Positions 1 through 9,166 of a stretch of DNA of 64,000 bases are shown piece after piece. The notes beneath the pieces are model-generated. The model had not been told where the DNA came from and ran no database searches. It saw only the letters and a program-made list of their open reading frames with translations. The stretch covers positions 682,001-746,000 of the forward strand of contig NW_026063248.1 in the NCBI RefSeq assembly GCF_024362695.1, written 5' to 3'. Position numbers and translations under genes: made by a program. The stretch's first letter is position 1; every line of letters begins with the position of its first letter. The stretch is from Pectinophora gossypiella (taxonomy: Eukaryota; Arthropoda; Insecta; Lepidoptera; Gelechiidae).

Positions 1-706
1 CAGGGAATTTTTCAGAGCCCGCATGTTAGGAGGCATATTAGAGCTTCTGCACTAGCATACTCCGCGATGTACCATGAGCGAGCCTTATCGTCAGATGATA
101 TGTCAGAAAATGGGATAGAGTATTCCATTGCCTGACAACTAATATGGCATCTCCGCAGCTCGTCGAGTCTTCTGAAGAAAAGCAAACCTCACGCCAAGGA
201 TAGGTTTGCGAAGAAGTGCCGCATCTCATCCCAATTTGCTAGCGTGTGTCACCATATTTGCCTCGATCCTCTGGGACTAGAATCAGGTGGGGAATAGACA
301 GACACATATCTCACCAGACAATGGTCGGATGTTCCCAAGGGGGAAGTCACTGATAGAGATTGATATTGGTCCGGATCAGTTATCAGCAAAAGGTCCAAGC
401 AGTTGGCGCTATAGTTAGCAACGTCAGGTATCTTTGTAACGCAATTCACCAGATGTGAGAGATTTTGCCACACATGGCAAAAGCTTGCGCCTCTTTGCCA
501 GCATGGTTGGTCTTCTGGAATGGGAACAACCACTCTTGCTGGTGGGCGTTGGAGTCCCGGAGAAGAACAAGTTGCGCTAAGAGATACCTCCGCCGTGCCA
601 ACTCCACTGTCCTACTGAGGTAGGTGAATAACCTGTTTGTCTCAGAGTTACCGCTGTGCGATCGGTAGACACTGGTGTAAACTATTTTATCTAGGCCAGT
701 GTCCAC
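1..706 (-). pseudogene. LINE AP-like endonuclease domain, decayed fragment
   Basis: Minus-strand fragments in different frames (446-706, 249-533, 38-229) together resemble the apurinic-type endonuclease half of a non-LTR retrotransposon. The first part holds a degenerate metal-binding motif, RDSNAHQQEW where such enzymes have GDFNAHHxEW, so the conserved Asp-Phe is altered. The second part ends with a SDHCLVRY-like stretch, the position of the conserved SDH near the end of these domains. The third part, with PWREVCFSSED, resembles the linker before the RT. Frame changes near 490 and 240 show it is dead. It runs off the left edge, so any RT would lie outside the window. Clade not resolved. Confidence 0.7.
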
Positions 707-1757
707 CAGGATCTAAAGAATGGATAAGTCTGGGTATTCAAGGTTACCGAGAAAAGCAGAAAGATGAGTTTGATAGAAGGTTATATGACGTTTTCCAATC
801 ACCCAAAATGGTTTTGGAAAACCATGAGATCATCTCGAGGAAAAATAAAATAGCTCCACAGAACTGTTAAAAAGGCCCTTAAAACAATACCTAATTCGAA
901 ACTAAAATTTAACACACGGATCTCTAAAACTTAACGGTTTTATCATTTCAGTGTTACTTATCATTCCCATGGACTGTTATTGGCATTTCAGTCCACCGAA
1001 TCCACCGGAATGATAACACCGAGATGATAAAAAACAGGTTATTTTTGTATAAACTGTGAATTTAAATAACTATCGAAAAATCGACACTTCTCAAACAAAA
1101 CAGTACTTTCAGCCGATTTAACACATCAATATGAAATAAATTGAACTAATCTAACACGAGTTATAATGGCTACCGAAATGATTTTTTACTGATTTTTTTT
1201 TGTCCCCCTATCACTGAAATGATAAATTTCTTTTTTTGGCGGGAAACCATTACACGCTGTGACGGGTATGTTCACATCTAGCGGTCGAGCCGAACCAATG
1301 CGAGGTGTTGGCAGGTAAGGAGGTGTCATAGACGCAATGTTGACGGAGTTATTCTACCAAAACTTACTGTCCTCTGAAATGATAACTTTTTTTCGGACAA
1401 AATTTAACTGCCTGTCAAATGTACGAGAAGGAAGGTAAACAGACAGAAATAGTTTTTGTTGTTAGATTATTTAATAATTTAACGAAATTCTATCAATTTA
1501 AATCCCAATAATAGAAAATAATTGTAGATCAAGACATTTTATAAGCGATAATGAGTTACGGACAAGCTACCGAAATGATAAAATGACACTTTAAAAATTT
1601 TTTTCAGCGTGTTACAGTTGCTGAAACTGAATGATTTTTTTTGCCAAGGTAGAGGACTACTTACTTTACCCAGAAAAAATATTCAAAATCATTTAGCAGA
1701 ACTTTGCACTACCGTTCTCAGCCAAGACAACTTTTTTTTTCGCTTTTGCAATTCACC
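707..1757. other. AT-rich stretch with recurring RAATGATAA-like motifs, no gene
   Basis: No coding frame here looks real. The notable content is a short motif, roughly RRAATGATAA, seen near 941 (inverted), 1007, 1021, 1174, 1215, 1375 and 1571. Much of the rest is homopolymer-rich. It may be the decayed interior of an unrecognised element. Confidence 0.4.
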
Positions 1758-1898
1758 CCTGTGCATATCAATTGGGGGCACTTTTCTGCACAAAAAAGCT
1801 TTTGAACCTATGCTCTAAAGCGTCACGTTTTCAAGATATTTAGCTTGAAAGTTCCGAAAAGTGTTGTATGAACAAATCGATTTTACTTTTATATGCAA
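1758..1898 (+). repeat. 141-bp dispersed repeat, copy 1 (empty site of a Helitron end)
   Basis: This stretch recurs almost unchanged and at the same length at 13324-13464. Here it continues into TTGGAATATAG. The second copy stops at the same base, where a Helitron 3' terminus (CTAG on the minus strand) begins. The host family is unknown and there is no convincing coding content. Confidence 0.8.
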
Positions 1899-2109
1899 TT
1901 GGAATATAGTGACTAAGTGATTATGCATGGAATATTAGTGTTTAATATACCACATATTTACTTTATTGAAAAATAAATAAATAGAAAATAGATAAAATAA
2001 ATATCTATAACTTACTTTTATGTGTAACTTAAAAGAAATCCAGAAACGAGTCGTGAGATGTACAGCTCATGACTTATTCTCGTGGTAATCACGCTCAAAG
2101 TTATTTGCT
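1899..2109. other. AT-rich spacer, nothing recognised
   Basis: About 200 bases of AT-rich sequence between the 141-bp repeat and the end of the duplicated transposon segment. I see no gene or element boundary here other than the abrupt loss of similarity to 52534 at base 2110. Confidence 0.4.
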
Positions 2110-2172
2110 ATGACTGTCTAACAATTTTACACTTTTTGAGTTTTTATGTTTATTGAATGAAAGGCAGCTTAA

Positions 2173-2251
2173 CCCCTTAAACGCCGGAACGCGGATCTCG
2201 ACCAGACACAATGTAAAATCTATTGTGTCTGGTATCTCGGCATATGAGAGG
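2173..2251. mobile_element. 79-bp fold-back MITE flanked by TTAA (piggyBac-like)
   Basis: TTAA at 2169-2172 and again at 2252-2255 bracket 79 bases absent from the otherwise matching copy, which has a single TTAA at 52473-52476. The ends form imperfect inverted repeats (CCCCTTAAACGCCG and CCTCTCATATGCCG read inward). The middle is a perfect 11-bp inverted repeat, CCAGACACAAT and its complement, around a 9-base loop. TTAA duplication with CC-starting ends is typical of piggyBac-type transposition; it codes for nothing, so a transposase would have to act in trans. Confidence 0.85.
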
Positions 2252-2389
2252 TTAAATGTCTAATCACAGTGAAAGCAGGTGGGGTGTGAAAATTCGCTTT
2301 TAGGACTACTTTACAGCAGTGTATGGAACATACCTAGTTTATACAAATTCGTACCTATTAGGATAATGAATATCAGTCTTCTTGAATAA

Positions 2390-2578
2390 TCAATCTTCTT
2401 CTTCATCAGAAATAATAACTTGATCTAAAAAGGCAGCAGGGGGTTGAATGGGGATTTCTTGGTGCCGAGCCCATCCCATATAACAAACTATGCACATGAC
2501 ATGAGCACAGCACCCGAGTGTCCGTTTTCCAACTATACAGCTGCAATAGTGACCGACAAGTTTATTTCTGTTTTCCAA
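2390..2578 (-). pseudogene. C-terminal SWIM-like zinc finger of a DDE transposase, copy 1
   Basis: The reading encodes GHYCSC, then KRTLGCCAHVMCIV, then an acidic end (SDEEED). The CxC...CCxH spacing is that of SWIM-type zinc fingers found at the C-terminus of some insect DDE transposases. The protein sequence is the same as at 52150-52338. It lacks the catalytic part and sits just downstream of the LINE tail, exactly as in the second copy. Confidence 0.6.
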
Positions 2579-2609
2579 ACTATCTTCTTCTTATCGTGTC
2601 GATGGAAAA

Positions 2610-3315
2610 CTAAATTGTATCGGCCCAAAACTTGGCAACAAGTATGGCGCTATCTGCAGCGCTCATCAGATCCTCCTGCGTACAGGCGTTCGGGCACGCA
2701 GGACACGATGTAAGATGTTCCATCGTTTGGGGAACAGTGCCGCACTTGCACTTTAAGTCCGAGCCATCCGAGAAACCCCACCTGAACAAATTGTCCTTAC
2801 TTCGGCCCACCTGAGTCCGAAGTCTATTTAGAGACTTCCAGGTAAGCCAAGGCAAATCAAGACCTGGCGGAGGTCTCTCGGACGGCGAAACAAAAGGTTT
2901 TGGGAGGTGTACCCGTTCCTGCCAGATCCTGCATCTTTCTTTAGAGCGGTCCCTGTCACGTAGAGGCGACACACACTTGGCGAAGCTGTTGCGGCTTTTC
3001 AGCCTTTGCGGCACAGGATGATAGCCGTGGAGTGGATGCCGTTTGTCGTTCATCATTTTGACCTTCTCTACCGAGTTTGCTACGGTCCTGTGAACCTCCG
3101 GAGGCGCTATTCCAATTAGTGGATACAGCAATTGTACCGGGGTTGGCTTCAGGCACCCAGTAATAATCCGGCAGGTTTCATTTAATGCTGTATCCACAAA
3201 CTTAGCATGGGCTGAACGGCTCCATACCGGGCACGCATATTCGCCTGCAGAGAAAGAAAGCGCCAGTCCAGTGGTTCGCAGGACACCAGGCGAAGCTCCC
3301 CATTTCGAGGATACT
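2610..3315 (-). pseudogene. 3' end of LINE reading frame, copy 1
   Basis: The frame encodes the last ~235 residues of the LINE protein that is near-complete at 49203-52118, with very few amino-acid changes (for example an R to H). It includes the cysteine-rich tail CKCGTVPQTMEHLTSCPAC. The RT and endonuclease are missing and there is no start. The near identity indicates a recent duplication. Confidence 0.85.
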
Positions 3316-3367
3316 TGTGGGATAAAGCGTTAAAATAAAAGGGGGTGAGGTGCATTTAAAATAATGA

Positions 3368-3528
3368 ATTTAGGTGTTCGAGCCTACGCTTGAACCACTT
3401 TGTGAGATAACACCCTTGTAATCCAGCCTTATTGACTGTCAAATACGTTTCTACTAATGCCACCTGGCGGCAATCGTGTGAATAACTTTCCACCCGACCT
3501 CAGCGCCAGGCTGTTGTTTCCTCAGTAC
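3368..3528 (+). repeat. DIRS left inverted terminal repeat
   Basis: The segment matches 8697-8850 in inverted orientation over about 150 bp; the outermost bases (TAGGTGTTCGAGCCTACG) are specific to this end and reappear inverted in the internal complementary region. Confidence 0.92.
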
Positions 3529-3583
3529 GCTTTTGTAATCCAGCCGAGTAACAAGTACACAACGGAACTCTCAAATCTCGCAA

Positions 3584-3900
3584 GTAAGTTTGTGTACCTA
3601 CCTACTTTTTATTACGTATTATGTCTACAATAATTCCGCCCGGCGCCCATGGCCCGGCGACGAGACGCAGTTACCTCAATAGGTACCGTCATAACATAAT
3701 AAGTACTATGAGGTCGTTTAAATGTAGAACGTCTCTAATAAGACGTCGTGTCGACTCGGAGAGAACGACATAACGTTTCACGACGTCACCTCGTATGACG
3801 TCGCTCCGATTGAGACGACATTGATTCGTAGCGTCGTCTCATTAAAACGACACTGATACGTCGTCTCAAATAAAAATAAAAGTCTTTCGTTTACTTACAG
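3584..3900 (+). other. Putative 5'-UTR intron and repeat-rich leader of the DIRS element
   Basis: A good donor (CAA/GTAAGT at 3584) and acceptor (TTTACTTACAG ending at 3900) bracket 317 bases directly before the gag ATG at 3903. The 3' half is packed with imperfect CGTCGTCTCA / GACGTCGT motifs in both orientations (about 3725-3870). The motifs could be regulatory sites or a structural element. Splicing is inferred only from the site sequences. Confidence 0.45.
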
Positions 3901-3902
3901 AC

Positions 3903-5570
3903 ATGGCATCGTCATCGTCTATGACGACCATGGGTGAGCTGGCGCAGTTTATTCAAGAAGAGAACGTTGAAGCCTTCGGAGCCATAGTAAGAACGATTGA
4001 TGATAACTTCCCAAACGGTTGGGTCGAGTGGAAAGTAATCAACTACTCATTTGAAGATCTATTCGGTGAAGAACTGTCTCCCAAGACAGACGGCAAACTA
4101 AGATTCGGGATTCCAACAATAGATTTAGCGCGGGCTTTTAATCCGAAGGCGACCGATCTTTCAGAAAGAAGCTACCGGGCAATAAGAAGAATCCTACTGG
4201 GGTGGCCTTTAGGAAGAGCTCTGCTTTACTCTCCTCACAGCATAATGGAGAAGATTCATGCACCTTCATACAATGAATTTATGGGCACTATTAGGGGCTT
4301 GAAACCGACCCTCCGCAACCGCGAGGCAACAGCTAGACTACTAAAGAGTCAAGGCGAAGGCAGCACTTCATCGTCGTCTAGTAAGAGATGTAAGGAGTCA
4401 AGTAGAGACACCACACCCCAAAAGCGCCAAGCTCTCGGCCAAGGCAGTAATGACCATCTGCTAGCGTCTGTATTCCAACAACAGCTAGAGCTATTTAATA
4501 AATTACTGGCAGTTTCTAGTGATCAAAGCAAGAGGATTGCTGACCTTGAAGAAAGGCATCATGCAAGCAGCGAAAGTAGAAAGGACTGAAATGCGTCGTT
4601 TGACTCCATGCCAGACAGTACTCAAGAGGAGGACGAAGACCATCATCCACCACCATCGGCACCGCCTTCATCGGAATGTTCATCCCTGGAACAAGCAATA
4701 AAGGCGGAAATAGCAGATGCTGAACGACGTCTATGCGCTTTACAAGCCGCCAAGGACGTAGATAAAAATTCAGCTACTGAGGCTGCTACAGTTTGTTACG
4801 ACTTCACCCCAAATACTACCGAAGTTGAGGCAAAGTTCACTAAAGCAGATCCTGGTTTAGTCAGGCAAGGGGTAAACTGTCAAAGACTAGGTACCGAAAG
4901 CTGGAAAAACATTCGATACGCGGATGTTCAAAAACAGTTTCAGGCTTCTCCTGTGTTCTGTTCCCTAAAGGTCAATAATCATCTTGCTGGCATCACTCCT
5001 AGCTGGAGTTCCGTCTCTCTTTTGGAAAGATTCGATCTCACACTGGGAGCTATATCCAATGGTCTATTGCAACAGAGAAAACATTTCCAGGACCTTTGCG
5101 ACAAGCTTCCGCAAGATCTGAAACAAAAGGTGGGAGAAGAGTTCCTGGCAAATAACTCCAAGTTTCGTAAGAACTCTGATGCTCTGCTGCAATACGTGTG
5201 CGGCCGTCGAGCTGAAGTTATTCAGCAAAGAAGAGACATTTATAAGATGAAAAATAAGGTATTACACGAAGTTATTCATAGCATTCCTCCATCAGAGACG
5301 CACCTTTTTATGGAACCGGACCTGTCCCAAGCAGTTAAGGACCAAGGTGGTATACATAAGTTTTTTCCATTCAAGAAAACCTTTACCAAGCCAAAGACAG
5401 ACTACAGGAGAGACAGAAGGAATATCAAAAAGGAGCCCTACAAGAAGCGTTATAATACCTCCCATAATATGCCAAACACGTCAAACAATAAGCGGACTCC
5501 GGCAACAAATGACCGACAAGACAAGAATATCTCCCAAGGCCAGAAATGGAAGGGAAACAAACGATTGTGA
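3903..5570 (+). pseudogene. DIRS gag-like ORF1, interrupted by one TGA
   Basis: Two open stretches in the same frame, 3903-4586 and 4590-5567, are separated only by a TGA at 4587-4589. Together they would make about 555 residues in the position of DIRS ORF1. The first part has a folded-looking N-terminal domain and a Ser-rich linker ending in a short coiled-coil-like stretch. The second part begins with an acidic region, has a central helical domain (about LGAISNGLLQQRKHFQDL) and ends very basic, which would suit nucleic-acid binding. There is no CCHC zinc knuckle. The ATG at 3903 is chosen because it follows the putative splice acceptor. Function is inferred from position. Confidence 0.75.
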
Positions 5571-7470
5571 CTCGAATGCTTTCGAAGCAGGACAATTAAA
5601 GTATCACCTGGAAGATTGGTCGTTAATTGGGGCCCCACCATCAATTCTAAAAATAATATCAGGATACAGAATCCCATTTTGGAAAAAACCATTGTTAATA
5701 AACCTTGCAATGAACTTAGAAAGATTTCAAACGCGAACTTCGAAACAGATGAAAATGGAAATAGACAACATGCTGACCTCGGGTGCGCTCATAAAAAGCA
5801 AACACGAGACAGGGTTTTTGTCAACAATGTTTCTAAGAATGAAGACCGACGGATCAAGCAGGCCAATCTTCAATTTAAAAAGACTGAATCATTTTGTTTA
5901 CACTCCCAAATTTCGCCTATTAAACCACTTTCGAATCCCGTCAGTTCTGAGCCAAAAAGACTGGTTGGTGAAAATCGACATTTCGCAAGCATATTACCAC
6001 ATACCAATAGTCCCTTCGCATCGCAGATTCCTCTCTCTGGCTTACGAAGGCAAGGTGTTCGAAATGAGCTGCCTGCCGTTCGGCCTATCCAGTGCACCGT
6101 CAGCGTTCGCAAAAGTAACCAGCTGGTTAGCACACTGGTTTCGGCAAAACGATATAAAAATTGTGGTCTACTTGGACGACTTTTTGATGATGCATCAAGA
6201 TCCAGAAACGCTCAAAAACCAAGCAAGATTTGTTTTGGACAAGCTAGAGCAACTAGGATGGTCTGTCAATCGAAAGAAGTCATCACTGGAACCAACAGGA
6301 TGCCTAGAATACTTAGGTATTATTTGGGACACAATCAACAATCAAAAGATGTTATCGCATGCAAAATGCCAACAGATCGTAAATCTATGCCAAAACTGTC
6401 TGAGGCGAAAGTTCTGGAGCTGGCACGACGCAAAAGTCATTTTGGGGAAACTCAATTTCGCAGCATTCGTAATTCCCCTGGGAAGATTACATTGTCGAAT
6501 CTTGCAAATGGACGCGAACAAACTTCCTCGAGCCAATCCTCACAGAAAAATGCCTATTCCCGGAAGAAGTTTAGAGGAACTGAATTGGTGGTCAAAAAAC
6601 GCTCACATGCACTCCTCCATTCATCAACCAGACCCTACAATTTTTATTACTACCGATGCTGCAGATCTCGGTTGGGGAGCCATAGCGAACAGTCAAAAGT
6701 TGTGGGGGCAGTGGACCAGTGTTCAGAAAAAATGGCACTCCAACCAAAAGGAACTTTGGGCTGTGTTCGAAACTCTCAAACAACTAAGCCCGCAACTGCA
6801 TGGGCAGTCGATAGTTCTACAATCCGACAATCGTACGGCGGTAGCCTATATAACAAAACAAGGCGGCACAAGATCCCTGAGACTTCTACGCACTGTAAGG
6901 CTGATCCTCGAACTATGCCAGCGACACGGTTGTCAGATGACGGCTCGTTATATCCCCGGAACATGCAACGGTTTGGCGGACGGTCTATCGAGGGCCAAGA
7001 AACTTCCGGAGTGGCATCTGACCAAACCTATTACAAACGCCATATTCGCCAAATTAGGTCGACCAGAGATAGATCTATTTGCATCAGATCGTTCAGCTGT
7101 AGTCCAGAAATATGTCAGCGAAGACGCAGCGGATCCCGTCAGTCAGTTCACGGATGCTCTCAGCAGAGCTTGGCATTTCAACCTAGGTTGGATATTTCCC
7201 CCTCCAGCTTTAATACCGCGGATACTTCGGCACCTGGATACATCCACAGGGCTTTACCTTCTCATTGTTCCCAATTGGAGCCAGGCGTTCTGGATGCCAG
7301 AAGTCAAGAGGCGCGCGATCGAACAACCGTGGATTATACCACACCTCCGAGCGAACTTGATAGATCTGCAGACAAATCTCCCACCACCAGGAGTGGACCA
7401 ACTCAATTTGCAGGTCTGGAAGGTACGGGCTGGGCCATTGAAACCACAGGATGGAGCGCGTCAGAAGTGA
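5347..7470 (+). CDS. DIRS reverse transcriptase / RNase H / methyltransferase-like polyprotein
   Basis: The intact frame of up to 707 residues overlaps the end of the gag frame; functional sequence starts at about residue 70. RT motifs are clear: KIDISQAYYHIP (motif A), LPFGLSSAPSAF (motif B) and the catalytic YLDD at about residue 275. RNase H follows from about residue 435 with acidic residues in TTDAADLGWG, QKELWAV, QSDNRTAV and ADGLSR. The C-terminal third (IDLFASD...WIFPPPALIPR...LLIVPNW...WMP) corresponds to the methyltransferase-like domain seen after RNase H in DIRS elements. The product would copy the element's RNA into DNA in the infected-free, intracellular retrotransposition cycle. 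I see no stop or frameshift in this frame. Confidence 0.93.
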   Translation: MVYISFFHSRKPLPSQRQTTGETEGISKRSPTRSVIIPPIICQTRQTISGLRQQMTDKTRISPKARNGRETNDCDSNAFEAGQLKYHLEDWSLIGAPPSILKIISGYRIPFWKKPLLINLAMNLERFQTRTSKQMKMEIDNMLTSGALIKSKHETGFLSTMFLRMKTDGSSRPIFNLKRLNHFVYTPKFRLLNHFRIPSVLSQKDWLVKIDISQAYYHIPIVPSHRRFLSLAYEGKVFEMSCLPFGLSSAPSAFAKVTSWLAHWFRQNDIKIVVYLDDFLMMHQDPETLKNQARFVLDKLEQLGWSVNRKKSSLEPTGCLEYLGIIWDTINNQKMLSHAKCQQIVNLCQNCLRRKFWSWHDAKVILGKLNFAAFVIPLGRLHCRILQMDANKLPRANPHRKMPIPGRSLEELNWWSKNAHMHSSIHQPDPTIFITTDAADLGWGAIANSQKLWGQWTSVQKKWHSNQKELWAVFETLKQLSPQLHGQSIVLQSDNRTAVAYITKQGGTRSLRLLRTVRLILELCQRHGCQMTARYIPGTCNGLADGLSRAKKLPEWHLTKPITNAIFAKLGRPEIDLFASDRSAVVQKYVSEDAADPVSQFTDALSRAWHFNLGWIFPPPALIPRILRHLDTSTGLYLLIVPNWSQAFWMPEVKRRAIEQPWIIPHLRANLIDLQTNLPPPGVDQLNLQVWKVRAGPLKPQDGARQK

Positions 7471-8303
7471 AAATATTAGAAGCTTCTTGGAGAAGTTCAA
7501 CACTCCGAACATATCGTCCAGCTTGGAAAAGGTGGTGTAATTGGGCAGCCAAACTGAATATCGCAATTAATAACCCCAATCCAAACAACTTAGCAAAATA
7601 TCTTTGTCACCTTTTTGAAGTCCAACGTTTGGCTCCGAGAACAATATTGTTACACAAATCAGTGGTGACTACGTTTGCGAACCCGCACAAGTCTTCTTCG
7701 TTGGCGACTCATCCTATTGTTGTTCGTACGCTAAAGGGCATACTTACTCAGAAACCTCCAGCCAAGAAACCATTAAGTTGGAGAATGGAAGAGCTAATAT
7801 CGTTTCTTCAAGAATATGCCATCAATGAGAACAATCTTTTCGCTATTTCTCGTCATACCTGCATATTACTATTATTAGCATCAGGCAGAAGAGTTCACGA
7901 TTTAACTCTTCTCAGCATTGACTCTAATCACTTTGAAGAAAGAGATGAGGAGTTAATCTTTTGGCCAAAATTTGGGTCTAAAACAGATAATTCCAATCAT
8001 AGGCAATCTGGATGGTGTTTAAGAAACATTTCTGTGAACAGGTTAGATCCAGTATATTGGACGAAAAAACTTATTTCCCTAACTCAAGATCGGCGGAAGG
8101 CGAAAAATTTGAAAAGCCTGTTCATTACAACTAGAGGGACTGTTCGAGAAGCATCTCGATCTGTAATCGCAGGATGGGTGAGAACCCTCTTTAAAGAAGC
8201 AAGCATCTCATCTTCCGCAGGCAGCATCCGAGCCGCCGTTGCTACGGACAATTTGATAAACGCGCGAATAGACATCGACGACGTGCTGAAACGCGGTAAT
8301 TGA
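5616..8303 (+). pseudogene. DIRS tyrosine recombinase ORF, truncated by TGA just before the catalytic Tyr
   Basis: The frame is open from before 5616 to 8303, but the part upstream of about 7390 overlaps the RT frame and has no recognisable domain. From about residue 595 it encodes a tyrosine-recombinase: an N-terminal SAM-like core-binding region (SSTLRTYRPAWKRWCNWA) and the catalytic domain with SGRRVHDL (first Arg, about residue 758) and AGSIRAAVAT (second Arg box, about 870). The frame stops at TGA 8301-8303. Reading on in frame gives 34 more codons to TAA at 8406-8408, including NHYY at 8325-8336, the expected place of the catalytic Tyr. As written the protein lacks its nucleophile unless TGA is read through. 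Confidence 0.88.
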
Positions 8304-8569
8304 AAATCAAAAAATACTCTTTTTAATCACTACTACCGAGACATCCCACCTAATCCGACTTCACTTGCTCCATCCATGATGACAAATTGTTTCATACCTG
8401 TTGATTAATGTTTTCAATTCCATAAATTATGTAACAAATCTCAGAAGGTTTACGAAATAGTATTTTGTTTTGTTTTGTTTTTTTTTTAATTATTATTAAA
8501 TCAAAATTACAATTGTTACATTCTTGTTTCTTTTAATACCCGACTCAGCGCCGGCAGAAGTCAAACACG

Positions 8570-8673
8570 TCTCACAAAGTGGTTCAAGCGTAGGCTCGAA
8601 CACCTAAATAGAACCGTTTTTCCCCCGAAGGGTAAAAAACGGATATTTAGGTTTCAGCCGTAGCTTGAACCAC
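8570..8673 (+). repeat. DIRS internal complementary region (copy of the joined ends)
   Basis: The first part is the reverse complement of the left outer end (3368-3409) and the second part the reverse complement of the right outer end (about 8831-8893), meeting at a single AAT (ATT inverted). Such a region is thought to template or guide the joining of the two ends into a circle. It lies directly after the recombinase frame, the standard place in DIRS elements. Confidence 0.9.
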
Positions 8674-8696
8674 GCCTGAAGGCCTTGCCGGCACTG

Positions 8697-8893
8697 GTAC
8701 TGAGGAAACAACAGCCTGGCGCTGAGGTCGGGTGGAAAGTTATTCACACGATTGCCGCCAGGTGGCATTAGTAGAAACGTATTTGACAGTCAATAAGGCT
8801 GGATTACAAGGGTGTTATCTCACAAAGTGGTTCAAGCTACGGCTGAAACCTAAATATCCGTTTTTTACCCTTCGGGGGAAAAACGGTTCTATT
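8697..8893 (-). repeat. DIRS right inverted terminal repeat with hairpin extension
   Basis: Bases 8697-8850 are the inverted counterpart of the left repeat. The outer extension contains an inverted repeat CCGTTTTTT / GGAAAAACGG around ACCCTTCGG, a strong hairpin that could act in end recognition or 3'-end formation. Confidence 0.9.
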
Positions 8894-9076
8894 TATTAAA
8901 TATCAAAATTTACTACATATAAAAACAGTAAATAGGCATAAAAATATATCGAAACTAGCAAACTATTATTTAGAATTTATATATCACATATGTATAATAT
9001 TATCGAAAGTATATAGCTTATATATAGCAATTTCATTAAAAGAATTATATTGAAAATAATACAAATACAGTATTAC
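8894..9076. other. AT-rich spacer, nothing recognised
   Basis: Highly AT-rich sequence directly right of the DIRS element. I see no gene, repeat copy or element end in it. Confidence 0.4.
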
Positions 9077-9166
9077 CTGATTTAGATAGTTCAGAGCTAC
9101 CAACGTGCCGAGTCCGCAGTCGGGCAGCGTCTGATCTATCGATAGCGGGGACAGCTTGCTTTTATA
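9077..9166 (-). promoter_or_regulatory. Candidate minus-strand core promoter and first exon
   Basis: Reading the minus strand there is a TATAAAAG box (9158-9166), a TATCGATA site (9137-9144), an initiator-like TCAGAC about 32 bases below the TATA box, and then about 55 bases ending in a splice donor CAG/GTAATA (exon end 9077). This arrangement fits an insect core promoter with a short non-coding first exon. No downstream exon can be assigned because the DIRS and other elements follow. It might also be a promoter inside an unrecognised element. Confidence 0.3.

Larger units (their letters stand above)
2110..3315 (-). mobile_element. Truncated inverted copy of the LINE/DNA-transposon junction at 51413-52534
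   Basis: This segment is the reverse complement of 51413-52534 with only scattered differences. It holds the 3' part of a LINE reading frame, the junction of that LINE with a transposase fragment, the last exon-like piece of the transposase and its 3' flank. Similarity stops at 2110, the same base at which the other copy meets a BEL LTR (52534/52535), so this is probably the terminus of the DNA transposon. At the other end it stops inside the LINE frame (3315). Because the copy spans two nested elements, it is better explained by movement or duplication of the composite than by a separate LINE insertion. Confidence 0.85.
3368..8893 (+). mobile_element. DIRS-type tyrosine-recombinase retrotransposon
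   Basis: All hallmarks of a DIRS element are present: a gag-like frame, an RT/RNase H frame, a tyrosine-recombinase frame, inverted terminal repeats with unequal outer extensions, and an internal complementary region (8570-8673) that is the reverse complement of the two extensions joined together. The trinucleotide ATT occurs at the left end (3368-3370), at the right end (8891-8893) and once at the fused ends inside the internal region, as expected if a circular intermediate integrates by recombination rather than with a target duplication. Two in-frame TGA codons damage it. Confidence 0.93.

Noticed and set aside
637..870. 77-codon plus-strand frame
   Set aside because: Begins antisense to the decayed endonuclease and runs into unassigned AT-rich DNA; no recognisable features.
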